64,000 nucleotides of DNA from Lachnospiraceae bacterium (GTDB lineage: Bacteria > Bacillota > Clostridia > Lachnospirales > Lachnospiraceae): assembly GCA_017521985.1 (NCBI GenBank), contig JAFXAZ010000002.1, positions 124,001 to 188,000 on the forward strand, given 5' to 3'. Below are positions 19,199 through 28,619 of the stretch, one piece after another. The position numbers were made by a program, and so were the translations under genes. Under the pieces are notes generated by a model. It was not told the origin of the DNA. It worked only from the letters and a program-made list of their open reading frames with translations, and did not search any database. The first letter of the stretch is position 1. The number at the start of each line of letters is the position of its first letter.

Positions 19199-20083
19199 TC
19201 ACCCCTTGACACCACCAAGTGTCAAACCCTTTGCGAAATATTTCTGAAAGAAGGGGAATACACACAATACCGGTCCGGCCGCTACCAATGCCATGGCATA
19301 ACGATAGCTTTCTGTAGGAAACACTTCTCCCGCCTCCAGTATACCCGATTGCGCCATCTGCTTCAGAAATTCTGCTTCCTGTAAAATCTTCTGTAGCAAA
19401 TATTGCAGAGAGTAAAGACTCGGTTTCGTAATATACAGCATAGATGTCATCCAATTATTCCACTTACCTACCAGAAACAAGAATCCTATACTTGCCAATA
19501 CAGGCTTAGACAGAGGCATCACTATCTTGAAGCAGATATACAACTCTCCAGCACCGTCAATTTTAGCCGCTTCTATCAATTCACTGGGCAGACTCTTATA
19601 ATTAGTCCTGATAACGATTAGATTATAGGCACTGACCAATCCCGGCAATATATATACCCACATAGTGTTATTCAAATGCAGATACTTAACTATCAGGAGA
19701 TAGCTGGGTACCATACCTGCACTGAAAAGCATGGTAAACAATACATACAAGGAGATAAATCTGTTGTGCCTGTAGCCCGGTCTGGACATGGGGTATGCCA
19801 TAACGCCCATGATCAGCACTGCCAGAAAGGTGGAAATCGCCGAAAATATTATGGTGGTACGATAGGAATTCAGTATCTGTGTTGGATCATTGAATACCAT
19901 CTCGTATGCCTCTGTCGAGAATTTCGAAGGAATCAACTTGTATCCATTTACAATTAATGCAGTCTCATCCGTAAAGGATACGGATATCATCAACAGGAAT
20001 GGTACAATATATGCAATTGTCATAAGTAAAAACAGGATGTGCAGTGCTACCTGACCTCTTATTTTCGTTTTCTTCTTTTTCAT
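19199..20083 (-). CDS. Carbohydrate ABC transporter permease (LplC/YtcP type)
   Basis: 294 residues with six transmembrane helices and the cytoplasmic EAA loop IEAAKIDGAGE that docks the ATPase. The start at ATG 20083 is set by AGGAGG six bases upstream; an ATG 16 codons earlier lacks a site. The product ends GLTLGGVKG, the common C-terminus of this subfamily. It follows the partner permease by 10 bases. No ATP-binding gene is present in the window, so a shared MsmX-type ATPase elsewhere must power the importer (inference). Confidence 0.92.
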   Translation of the reverse strand: MKKKKTKIRGQVALHILFLLMTIAYIVPFLLMISVSFTDETALIVNGYKLIPSKFSTEAYEMVFNDPTQILNSYRTTIIFSAISTFLAVLIMGVMAYPMSRPGYRHNRFISLYVLFTMLFSAGMVPSYLLIVKYLHLNNTMWVYILPGLVSAYNLIVIRTNYKSLPSELIEAAKIDGAGELYICFKIVMPLSKPVLASIGFLFLVGKWNNWMTSMLYITKPSLYSLQYLLQKILQEAEFLKQMAQSGILEAGEVFPTESYRYAMALVAAGPVLCVFPFFQKYFAKGLTLGGVKG

Positions 20084-20093
20084 AAACTGCCTC

Positions 20094-21053
20094 CTAAAAC
20101 AAGCCATTTTCCGGGCTGACTTTCCGTACAATTTTATTGGTAACGATTACCAGAATGCACCCTACAGCAGATTGGAACAGACCAACCGCTGTTGATTTTT
20201 CAAAGGCACCTGACCTCAATGCTCTATAAGTATATGTATTAATAATATCTGTAGTCTCGTACAAAAGCCCTACATTTTTCGGTACCTGGTAGTACAAACC
20301 GAAATCTCCCTCGAACAAATTACCAATTGCTAAGATAGTGTTTACGACCATAACCGGTATCAGATGGGGAATTACCACATACCAAGTCTCTTGCCATTTG
20401 GAAGCACCGTCCAGTCTTGCAGCCTCCAAAAGTGCTTCATCCAGCCCCATCAGAGATGCATAATAAATGATACTGCTCATTCCCACTGACGACCAGATAT
20501 GCACGATTGTCAAGATTACAGGCCAATACACTGCCTCGGAATACCACTGTATCCTACTGCCACCGAAAGCCATGATTACCCGATTCATCAACCCATAGGA
20601 CGGATTCAAGAGAATATAAACGATAAATGCAATAATAACCATAGACATAAACCGTGGCAGGATCACCACCGTGTTATAAAACTTCAACGCCTTTTTGGAA
20701 CGCAGATTGTAGAACATCAGTGCCAGTCCTACGGCGCAGACCAGATCCAGAACCAAGAATGTCAGACTGTACATTAGCGTATTTCTGATAGTACGCACTG
20801 CATCCTGGGATTCAAAGAAAAACCGGAAATTCTCAAATCCGTTCCAAGGGCTGCCTGCGATTCCCAGATTGGGATTATAGTCCTTAAAAGCAATTACTAG
20901 TCCAATCATAGGAAGATAATTAAAAACTAAAAATAGCAAAAAACCAGGAAGGACCATCATATCCAAATGAAAGTTTTCACGGCGTTTTACCTTGCTGCTC
21001 TTTTTCATTGCCTTAGCACTTACTGCAATCTTACCTTGTTGTTTTTTACTCAT
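20094..21053 (-). CDS. Carbohydrate ABC transporter permease (LplB/YteP type)
   Basis: 319 residues: a basic N-terminal tail, six transmembrane helices, and EAA motif EAARLDGASKWQ. It ends VSPENGLF, again typical for this subfamily. Ribosome site GGAGGTG precedes ATG 21053. First gene of the leftward operon (two permeases, lipoprotein, GH105 fusion, DMT transporter and beyond) and divergent from the response regulator gene at 21221, which very likely controls it. Confidence 0.92.
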   Translation of the reverse strand: MSKKQQGKIAVSAKAMKKSSKVKRRENFHLDMMVLPGFLLFLVFNYLPMIGLVIAFKDYNPNLGIAGSPWNGFENFRFFFESQDAVRTIRNTLMYSLTFLVLDLVCAVGLALMFYNLRSKKALKFYNTVVILPRFMSMVIIAFIVYILLNPSYGLMNRVIMAFGGSRIQWYSEAVYWPVILTIVHIWSSVGMSSIIYYASLMGLDEALLEAARLDGASKWQETWYVVIPHLIPVMVVNTILAIGNLFEGDFGLYYQVPKNVGLLYETTDIINTYTYRALRSGAFEKSTAVGLFQSAVGCILVIVTNKIVRKVSPENGLF

Positions 21054-21150
21054 AAAACATCACCTCCATGTATATCCAAATTTTATCATCATCACATTCA
21101 ATTATCCAGCCAAGCTTTATTACATCCACACTGATTTATGACTAGCCTGA

Positions 21151-21179
21151 TTGCTTATGAGCATAATATGATTTATAAT
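21151..21179 (+). promoter_or_regulatory. Promoter of the two-component system operon
   Basis: TTGCTT (21151-21156), a 17-base spacer and TATAAT (21174-21179) lie 41 bases before the response-regulator ATG. The same 167-bp gap must also hold the promoter of the leftward importer operon, which I could not define. Confidence 0.6.
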
Positions 21180-21220
21180 AACTTTACAGAAATCGAAATA
21201 TACGTGAAAGGATTCCATAA

Positions 21221-22411
21221 ATGTATTCCATAATCATCATAGATGACGAAGAGTTCATCACCGCCTCACTGAGTAAATATATCACAAAGCATCACCCTTC
21301 CTATCTGGTAAAAGGTACCTTTACGGATGCAGAAAGGGCACTTGTCTTCCTCCAGGAGAATCCCGTGGATGTCATAATCACTGATATTCTCATGTCCAAT
21401 ATGAATGGCCTGGAGCTAATTAAACGCGTCCGGAAGCTCCTTCCGGAGGTTACCATCCTGATCATAAGTGGCTATTCCGAATTTGAATATGCCAAGACGG
21501 CATGCTCTTATAATGTAAAGAATTATCTGCTCAAGCCAATCGATTATCAGGAGCTTTCCGATAATCTGGATACCATAGCCAGGCAGCTTGAGCCCCTACC
21601 TCTGGATATCTGTGTTGAGGAAGATATCCAATTGTTCTTTATCGATCTGCTGAACCGCATCATTACCGATAAGGATGAGCTGTCCAGGCGACTAAGCAAA
21701 CTTCCTCTTGCCCAGGATGGAGACAAGTACAAGGGCAATCTCATCTCCATCACATTGGACAATAATACTAATCATCAGTGGAAATACGGCATGGACACCC
21801 TTTCCACTGCTTTACTGAATAATGTACGTATGCACCTTCCTGAATACGAGTGTTACTACTTGTACAGATATCAAACCTGCTATTTTTTTATTATTCTGTC
21901 ACCGTATAATATCCCCTCTTTTTCAATGGAGGAGCTTGCCAAAAGACTATACGAGACCATGCACTGGAACAGTAATATTAAAACCACTGCCACCTTTTAC
22001 AGTATAAATGAACTAATATCCACATCGGTGGTTTCCGCTCCCCCAGCCTCCATCTATCATCCTACAAATTCGGAAATCACAGAGGACAATGAGGTGATCC
22101 AGCACGCCATAAGATATATCCGGGCTCACTATGCAGAAAATCTCTCCCGAGAAGATGTTGCCAATGCAATCTACCTGGATTCCGCCTATTTTAGTCGCAT
22201 TTTCAAGCAAAAGACCGGCATAAGTTTTATCAGCTATCTGACTAGAGTAAGAATGGAAAAGGCTGCAGAGCTTTTAAAGTCCCAAATGAATGTATCCGAT
22301 ATTGCCGTCGCTGTAGGCTATCTCCACCGGAACCGCTTTATTACCAATTTCCGGCAGTACAGCGGATACACACCTACTGAATACAGAAAGAAATTTTTGA
22401 TGAAGGACTAA
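21221..22411 (+). CDS. AraC-type response regulator (YesN-like)
   Basis: 396 residues. The receiver domain (1-120) has acidic DDE at 8-10, phospho-acceptor Asp55 in IITDILM, Ser83 and Lys105 in LLKPID. A divergent linker region follows, and the C-terminus (about 290-392) carries two AraC helix-turn-helix units, including YFSRIFKQKTGISF and YLHRNRFITNFRQY. It should bind the promoter of the divergent importer operon when phosphorylated by the kinase encoded 4 bases downstream. Ribosome site AAAGGA, 8-base spacing. Confidence 0.93.
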   Translation: MYSIIIIDDEEFITASLSKYITKHHPSYLVKGTFTDAERALVFLQENPVDVIITDILMSNMNGLELIKRVRKLLPEVTILIISGYSEFEYAKTACSYNVKNYLLKPIDYQELSDNLDTIARQLEPLPLDICVEEDIQLFFIDLLNRIITDKDELSRRLSKLPLAQDGDKYKGNLISITLDNNTNHQWKYGMDTLSTALLNNVRMHLPEYECYYLYRYQTCYFFIILSPYNIPSFSMEELAKRLYETMHWNSNIKTTATFYSINELISTSVVSAPPASIYHPTNSEITEDNEVIQHAIRYIRAHYAENLSREDVANAIYLDSAYFSRIFKQKTGISFISYLTRVRMEKAAELLKSQMNVSDIAVAVGYLHRNRFITNFRQYSGYTPTEYRKKFLMKD

Positions 22412-22415
22412 GGCT

Positions 22416-24259
22416 ATGAATATGAAGCGATGGAAAAGAATTTGGACTAATATAAAATCAAATTTCAGAACGTTTTTGAACTCCCTTTTTGTCAGTAAGC
22501 TTTTTCTGCAAAATCTCTTTTATATCGGCGGCATTATGATGCTTTTCTTTTTGGTGTTTGCACTATCCACCTATAAGCAGTCCTATGATATTCTGCAGAA
22601 TGAGTTTTCTTCCTTCTCCGAGTATCATCTAGAAACTACTGCCAATGCAGTGGATAACCACCTAAAGGACATGCGGTATATTATTGCAACCTTGGAGAAG
22701 AGCAGCCTGGTACAAGCTTTTTTTCCTACAAAAATCCGGAAAGACTGCATGACGGATTCGAAACCCGTTTACAGGAATCCCTACAATCCTATATCAACAG
22801 CCATTCCTCCATTGATTCCATTTACCTGTATTCCGGGTTGACTGAATCTGTTATAACCGCTCGTACTCTGATGAGCATTTACCAGCTGAAGGACGATAAC
22901 TGGATGGAATATCTCACAAAGGGAAATTTGTCTGAATCCATCCTGCTCTTTCATAGAGCCAAAGAGGATTATTATCCATTTATCGTGACGCTGATGAAAC
23001 CCTTGGAGATTAACGGATACAAAGCTGCCATCGTTCTGAACCTAAACTTAAATCAGGTATCTTACCTTACCAATGTATCCAGCAATCCCTACCAGGAGAT
23101 TTATCTGGTATCCGATGATAACCTGGTGTTCTACCGCCATTATCAACAGGATCTACTAGAACCCTTGGAAAATTTTCCTAGACTGTCCCACCTTCAGGCT
23201 ACAAAGGAACTTTCCTCCACAGTCATCGAGGATACGTCCGGCTCCTATATTCTTACCCAACTCCATTCCCAGTATTATCCCTGGTATTATGTGACCATTA
23301 CCAATCTGAAGATGTATACCAACCAGCTGGCAAGCAACAATGCTTTCCAGACGTTTTTGTTCCTTGCACTGTTCCTCGCAGCCCTGCTAATCAGCTTCTT
23401 ATTCAGTGTACGTTCCGCAAAACCCATACACAAGCTACTGATTCTGTTAGAGGATCCCCACAATGCCATTTCCAACGATCCGCTGGCAAAGAATGAGATC
23501 CATCACATTTCCGAGCAGATTATCTGCTATGCCCAGCAGAATAAGGAACTGTCGGACGAACTCACTAAACGACTGAACCTCCTCAACGAAACCAAACTGC
23601 TGGCACTGCAGTCCCAGATTAACCCTCACTTTTTATTCAACACCCTGAATATGATTTACACTTATGAATGTGAGGAACTGGGCTACAGACATACGCTTCC
23701 CAGACTCACCTTAAGCTTAAGCAGACTATTAAGGTATTCTTTCCAATCCACAGATTTTGTGACACTGGACACGGAACTGAATTTTACCAAGATGTATCTA
23801 TCACTTATGCAGAAGCGCTACAATAATCGTTTTCAAGTTATTTATAATGTTGATCCCTGTACTCTGGACATAAAAGTTCCCAAGCTGTTCATACAGCCGT
23901 TCGTCGAAAATTCCATTTTTCACGGGCTGTCAAAGAAACAGACTTCAGATGGTACCCTGACTCTTTCTTCCGATAGGAAAGATGGAAAATGTGTAATAAC
24001 TGTTCATGACAACGGTGTGGGAATGGATTTACAGACACTAGAGACGCTGCGCAGTATTGCAAATGAAGAAATTCCTCAAAGCAGCAGTATAGGGTTAAGA
24101 AATGTTATTGTAAGGATGAAACTTCTGTATGGGGAGGCGTTCACATTTACCATCGACAGCAAGGTGGAGGAAGGATCTGTTTTTACGTTGCGGTTTCCTA
24201 CAGCTTATAATTCTGCAAAAAAAGATGAGGCAAATGTTTTTAAAAGGGTTCTAAAATAA
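22416..24259 (+). pseudogene. Sensor histidine kinase (YesM-like), frameshifted at a T7 tract
   Basis: A single kinase is split into two frames. The first (22416-22841) has a transmembrane helix near residues 35-50 and the start of an extracellular sensor; the second covers the rest of the sensor, a second membrane helix, HAMP-like linker, the phospho-acceptor box QINPHFLFN and the ATPase motif DNGVGMD. The break is at seven Ts after GTACAAGC (22718-22724): with eight Ts the frame continues as SYKNPERL and the full product is 614 residues. Everything downstream is intact, so the lesion is recent, phase-variable, bypassed by slippage, or an assembly error. Confidence 0.88.
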
Positions 24260-24374
24260 ATATTGAGGTGCATGATTGAAAAATCATACGCATGGCAAAC
24301 TTGAGGGCCTATTTTGATGGACTGGTTTGATAGTTTATCGTGAAGGTTTGTTAAAAATTAAATATTTTCCATAA

Positions 24375-24415
24375 AAACCAGGGTTGTCAAAATCGACTTC
24401 CCTGGTTTCCTTTTT
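24375..24415 (+). terminator. Rho-independent terminator after the kinase gene
   Basis: AAACCAGGG pairs with CCCTGGTTT around a 16-base loop and is followed by CC and five Ts. It ends the response regulator/kinase transcript. Confidence 0.85.
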
Positions 24416-24617
24416 GAAGGCTTTGTATTGCCCTTCCTGTTAATTTAAGATACATTCCAGAGGCGTCAAAAAGCGAACTCACGATACCACATCATCCTCT
24501 TTCCAATTTCACTATTGTCATTGATAAATATCACGTTTTCAGACAAACCTCAATGACCTTTTGCTTACAACTCTTTAGACCTGGGCAGGTAATAGGCTAC
24601 AAAGTCTGATACTATTT
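24416..24617. other. Non-coding gap before the YesL gene, possible gene scrap
   Basis: No intact feature. On the minus strand a 25-codon open piece (SENVIFINDNSEIGKRMMW) ends at a TGA near 24475; it has the look of the C-terminal tail of a protein but I do not recognise it. Confidence 0.3.
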
Positions 24618-25385
24618 TTATTTCTCCAGATACCATGCATCCTTCACTTCATGTTCTACTTCGTATTTGTAATCTCCTACCTCAATATCTTTCTCCTGAT
24701 CGAAATAGCTTGCATATGTATCATTTTCCTCTGAGCCGGGATGACGCGCAGCTGCAGTTTCCACATCAGCAGCCAGGCACATTTTCCGCAATGCCGGCTC
24801 CTGCATCATAGACAAAAGTAATGTCACAGGCCCAGGCAAAACCGCCAGCAATAGCGGTTCCCAAACAATCAAAAAAACTGCTGCCCCAAGCAAAACAATC
24901 ACTGCCAATGTGACTGGCAAATACCGCACAAGCAGATAAACCGATGCTTGTGCAAGCTTCAAGAGCTCTTCTTCAAAACGCGACATTAAGGGATAAATCC
25001 AGCAGACCGTTCCCAGAAGCAGGATGGCTTTTGTCCCAAACAGAACCAATAAAATCATATTCTGCACCTTTTCGATATCCAAAAGTGTCAGCACCAACGG
25101 CAAGTCTGTGTATAACGTCATGGCACCGAGAAGCAACCATATAACTTCAAAGAGAATACCCTTCTTAAAATTACTTTTGAAGGCACGCCAGAATTCCCTA
25201 ACCGGATAACCGCGCTGTCTACGTATTACCTTGACCACAGCATAATAGAGAGCCGCGCAGGCAGGGCCGATGGTTATGATCGGTATGCAGCATACCAGCC
25301 ATACCAGGCTAAGCACCACCAGATCGATTATTTTATTTATAAAACACATGAACGCATTATCCGGATTAAATAGCGACTGTAGCAT
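24618..25385 (-). CDS. YesL-family (DUF624) membrane protein
   Basis: 255 residues with the opening FNPDNAFMCFINKI, the N-terminal signature of DUF624/YesL proteins, and about five or six transmembrane helices. The second ATG (25385) is preferred because GGAAGGA is 9 bases ahead of it and abuts the first. YesL genes accompany yesMN/lpl-type polysaccharide importers in Firmicutes; their biochemical role is unknown. The C-terminal 45 residues are acidic and cytoplasmic. It points away from the kinase gene. Confidence 0.82.
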   Translation of the reverse strand: MLQSLFNPDNAFMCFINKIIDLVVLSLVWLVCCIPIITIGPACAALYYAVVKVIRRQRGYPVREFWRAFKSNFKKGILFEVIWLLLGAMTLYTDLPLVLTLLDIEKVQNMILLVLFGTKAILLLGTVCWIYPLMSRFEEELLKLAQASVYLLVRYLPVTLAVIVLLGAAVFLIVWEPLLLAVLPGPVTLLLSMMQEPALRKMCLAADVETAAARHPGSEENDTYASYFDQEKDIEVGDYKYEVEHEVKDAWYLEK

Positions 25386-25610
25386 AGATATCATTCCTTC
25401 CAGTGGGAGCTAGTTTAGGCAAAAACTATATTTAGATAGGATAACATGTGCACTTCTTGCTCACAGTATGTTCCATAACCATTCGGCCGATATAGTCTAT
25501 TGAGATTATATCAAAATGAGCAGCTTCTGTTCCAGACATGTTTTATGATATCTGCACCGTTTTGTGCTCTGGCGCCAGAACAGATAATCTTCTGGCAGAT
25601 AATGTGGATT
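25386..25610. other. Gene-free stretch
   Basis: No gene, repeat or terminator recognised. The BlaR1 remnant that follows may extend into it in a decayed form, but I cannot align it convincingly. Confidence 0.4.
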
Positions 25611-26061
25611 CTATTCCGGCATTTCCCTGACATTTTCACTGCTGCTACTATCCCCAAATCCCGGGTGCTGACAGATGATAAGGTTATCCAATTCAAACTC
25701 TTTTAGAGCAGTGTTTGTCGCTACAATTCCGTAAAACACCTCTACCGAAGGATTCACTGCCGGTTCCGCTACTATCTTCGTAACATACTGTATAGCACTA
25801 CCAACTGCCTCCGCATTTGTATTCATGCGAAACATTCTTAGATTAAACACACTGAAAACCGATGCAAATGTTACCGGACAGGCCCGTCGAAATCTCACAT
25901 ACTCCAGAGCAAATAAGCATATTTTTTGGGTGCCTTTTCAACAATAATCGAACTGCCATTAAACCTAAAATGATATAGACAGCAATGATATCCATATTTA
26001 AAATCTTCAAGAACAATAAATGCTCACTGGCATATGCCTGTACGTTTTCCATCAGAATCAT
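25611..26061 (-). pseudogene. BlaR1/MecR1-type M56 membrane peptidase, N-terminal remnant
   Basis: Two frames together give the start of a BlaR1-like sensor peptidase. One reads FLKILNMDIIAVYIILGLM then RLLLKRHPKN; the next, entered around 25890, reads CPVTFASVFSVFNL followed by a proline/alanine loop ending at 25611. A frameshift lies between them. The zinc-binding HExxH peptidase core is absent, so only about the first 145 codons survive. It directly follows a BlaI remnant, the normal gene order of such regulatory pairs. Confidence 0.65.
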
Positions 26062-26072
26062 TGATGAGACAA

Positions 26073-26243
26073 TCGTATCCTAATTTTGTGCAAATCCTTT
26101 CTCACAAAGTTTTTTAACGTCGTATACATGGTAGATTTCTTCCAGATCATCTTCTTTGCGCAAAGCTCCACTAACTTGCCGGAAGAAATTGACTCGTTCT
26201 CCCAAATGACCTTCATAAAACGATAATCACTCTCACACATCTC
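26073..26243 (-). pseudogene. BlaI/MecI-type repressor, N-terminal winged-helix remnant
   Basis: The frame gives MCESDYRFMKVIWENESISS then ELCAKKMIWKKSTMYTTLKN, matching the DNA-binding winged helix of BlaI/MecI/CopY repressors. After TLKN the frame shifts (the other frame gives LCEKGFAQN then a stop) and the dimerisation half is lost. Its 5' end is fused without a stop to the end of a Rieske domain, so deletion has joined two genes. Confidence 0.7.
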
Positions 26244-27107
26244 AAATCTGGATTCATAGCAGGGACAATCCCAGCTCTTTTCTTCAGGATTCCATACCAA
26301 GGCACAGCCCATATGGGAACAGCGGGTCCGGGTGTCATCCATTTAATAAGCCCTTTTGCACTCACCCCACATCTTTTATAAAGTTTTTGTGTCCAGCCCT
26401 CACATACAACCGCTGGGGAGAAAATAACTCTCTGTAAGGACTCTCTGCTCCACATAATTCATCCCTGAGTAACTGTGCCGCAATCATAGCAGTAATCATT
26501 CCCCACTTCTGAAAACCGGTAGCCACATATAAATCCGAGGTAAATACAGAATATCTGCCTGTCGGAAGGAAAGCCCCTCCTTATCGATTCCATAGTACAT
26601 ACCTTTGACCTGATCACAACCAGAACGAGCCAGTACATAACTCCTCTCCTGATGCTGCCGCAGGAAATAAAATCCCAGCACATTTTTCACCGGATAATGG
26701 GCTGCCATTACTATTTTGTTCGCCGTCAGCACGCTGTCCTTTGTAATAACCTGATGCCCCCTTATCCGCAACACCTGGGTATGCTCCCACATCTCCAAAT
26801 CCTGTGCATTCCTTTTCACAAACTCCAAAGTAGAAAACTGTGCCTGATTGCGAAAACAAACTGCTCCTTTCACTGAAAAAGGCAGTTCTGTTTCTCTGGT
26901 CAAAAAAGCATCTATTCCAAGACTGATGGCTGCCTTTGCTTCCTCCTGCAACACAGACGCATTTTGCGTGGAGTATAAATACGCGGCCGTCTTCTCAAAC
27001 TGACAATCTATGTTTAGCTTCCGAATCAGTCGTTCATATTCCCGGATATCCTCTTCATTTGCCAGTGCATAAAGCCTTACCTTCATTTGTAATGCTAATA
27101 TTGGCAT
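26244..27107 (-). pseudogene. FAD-dependent oxidoreductase with C-terminal Rieske domain, decayed
   Basis: Three frames are needed. The first from 27107 covers an internal part (EEDIREYERLIRKLNIDCQF, then FYFLRQHQERSYVLA); its N-terminal FAD-binding glycine motif is missing. A second frame near 26530-26380 reads DLYVATGFQKWGMITAMIAA and FSPQRLYVRAGHKNFIKDVG. A third gives the 2Fe-2S ligands CSHMGCAL and CPCYESRF. Intact relatives are about 500 residues. Frameshifts, deletions and the downstream fusion to BlaI make it inactive. Confidence 0.72.
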
Positions 27108-27169
27108 TAAATAAATCTATGCTGTAGCAGTTGCTGTGGTTGTTGCAGTCAATAAAAGAGAAAAAAGGG

Positions 27170-27197
27170 TTGCTTTTTGTCGAATAATTGCTATAAT
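27170..27197 (+). promoter_or_regulatory. Candidate promoter upstream of the Rpn remnant
   Basis: TTGCTT (27170-27175), 16 bases and TATAAT (27192-27197). The promoter looks intact although the gene it drives is not. Confidence 0.45.
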
Positions 27198-27360
27198 GAA
27201 AGTATCACTACAAAAGATAAAGATCAGGCATCTGCCTGACATAAAAAACACGGATTTAGACAATAAAAGTGCGGAATCGGTGTTTTTTTGTTGCCTAAAA
27301 ATGCGAATGAAAAAGTCTGTAAAAACAAAAGAAATGAGGAAGCTGCGATATGTTATAGCA

Positions 27361-27725
27361 ATGAAACAGAAGCAGGAAAGAATAAGGGATTTAAGACCAA
27401 TTGATGACGTGTTTTTTGAAGTATTGGTACGGAAATTGCTGAGTTGATGTCCTGTTTCACAAAAAAAGAAGTAAAGAATGCCAGGTTTCCGATGTTATCG
27501 TCAGAAGTGAGGCGATTGAAGGAATCAGAGGGAGGTATGCAGGTAATGTGTGAAGTGATGCAACGATATGAGAAGATGGCTGCAGAAGCCGCAAAACACG
27601 AGGAACGTATGCAAGCGATTAGAAATATGATTTGCAAAGGCTGTTCAAAAGAGTTTATCCTAGATTTGGATTACACCGAAGAGGAATATGCAGAAGCTGA
27701 ATCGGAGCTTGGACGGAAAGAATAA
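27361..27725 (+). pseudogene. Rpn-family (PD-(D/E)xK) nuclease/transposase, internally deleted
   Basis: The N-terminus LRPIDDVFFEVLVR and the C-terminal part (TEIAELMSCFTKKEV, then EGGMQVMCEVMQRYEKMA) are both typical of the Rpn recombination-promoting nuclease family. The middle, which carries the PD-(D/E)xK catalytic residues, has been deleted at about 27429, and the two ends are out of frame. Full-length relatives are about 280-320 residues. Such genes are multicopy in gut Firmicutes and often decay. Confidence 0.75.
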
Positions 27726-27763
27726 GATATAGTTACGAATTAGTTATTTGTATACTTACGGAC

Positions 27764-27800
27764 ACCGCCAATCCTGTGGGCTGACAGGATTGGCGGTTTT
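27764..27800 (+). terminator. Strong hairpin terminator between convergent genes
   Basis: ACCGCCAATCCTGT and ACAGGATTGGCGGT pair around GGGCTG and are followed by TTTTC on the plus strand. It ends the Rpn remnant transcript and probably also blocks read-through from the leftward operon. Confidence 0.88.
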
Positions 27801-27818
27801 CATGTTTCACTATTGTAG

Positions 27819-28589
27819 TTATTTGTCTTCCGGTACAATCGGATACAACTGGATCATATTGCCGCCGTCTACTACAAGCTCAGCACCTGTTGTATTTCTG
27901 GACTCGTCACTGCCAAAGTAATATACTGCATTTGCAATATCTTCAAAGGTAGCAATATCGCCAAGTGGTGTGTAATTGGACAATGCAGCGCGGCAATTGT
28001 TGTAATTGTTTTCCCAACGGTCAGTCTTAATCATGCCCGGAAGTACTGCATTTACGCGGATATTGTATTTGCCAAGGTCGAACGCCAAAGCACGCATCAT
28101 GCCAAGGGCACCGCTCTTAGAAGCGCTATATGCAATACGATCCGGAATACATCGGTATGCAGTGTTGGAATTAACAAATACGATGCTTCCCTTGCCTTTT
28201 TCCATCATATGTAATGCAGCCTGACGTGCTAAAATAAAGTTCCAAATCATATTGGTGTAGATTACATCAGAGAAATCTTCCACAGACACGGTCAAAAACT
28301 CCTGTCTGATACCAAGATTTGCTGCGTTTAATACGAGACAATCCAGTAAATAACCTTCTGCTTTCATATCGTCAAAAACAGCTTTTAACTCCTCTTCAGA
28401 CATAGTAGAATCTGCCTTGTAGCCCTTTGCAAATACACCATATTTTTCTGTAATCTTCTGTGCAGCTTCGTCTGCACCCTCCTGCTTACGGCTGCCGATA
28501 AAAACAGCATAGCCTTCCTTTGCAAATCTCTCTGCTACACCAAAGCCGGTGTTTACCACTGCTCCTGTAATAAAAACGGATTTTTTCAT
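27819..28589 (-). CDS. Short-chain dehydrogenase/reductase
   Basis: 256 residues with the NAD(P) motif TGAVVNTGFG near the N-terminus, catalytic Ser in FVNSNTAYR and the YSASK tetrad. The start at 28589 is set by GGAGG seven bases upstream; an ATG two codons earlier overlaps that site. Last gene of a three-gene leftward operon with a sugar-acid dehydratase-like enzyme and a UlaG-like hydrolase, so it probably oxidises or reduces a keto-sugar or sugar acid. Exact substrate unknown. Confidence 0.9.
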   Translation of the reverse strand: MKKSVFITGAVVNTGFGVAERFAKEGYAVFIGSRKQEGADEAAQKITEKYGVFAKGYKADSTMSEEELKAVFDDMKAEGYLLDCLVLNAANLGIRQEFLTVSVEDFSDVIYTNMIWNFILARQAALHMMEKGKGSIVFVNSNTAYRCIPDRIAYSASKSGALGMMRALAFDLGKYNIRVNAVLPGMIKTDRWENNYNNCRAALSNYTPLGDIATFEDIANAVYYFGSDESRNTTGAELVVDGGNMIQLYPIVPEDK

Positions 28590-28619
28590 GCTCATTCCTC
28601 CATAATGGTAAACTTTATA

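Noticed and set aside
24520-24545. Catabolite-responsive (cre) site TGAAAACGTGATAT
   Set aside because: It deviates from the cre consensus at key positions and lies far from any promoter of the locus.
26058-26342. A genuine Rieske-BlaI fusion regulator
   Set aside because: The Rieske part begins in mid-domain, the BlaI part loses its second half by frameshift, and both neighbours are decayed, so the fusion is a deletion product.
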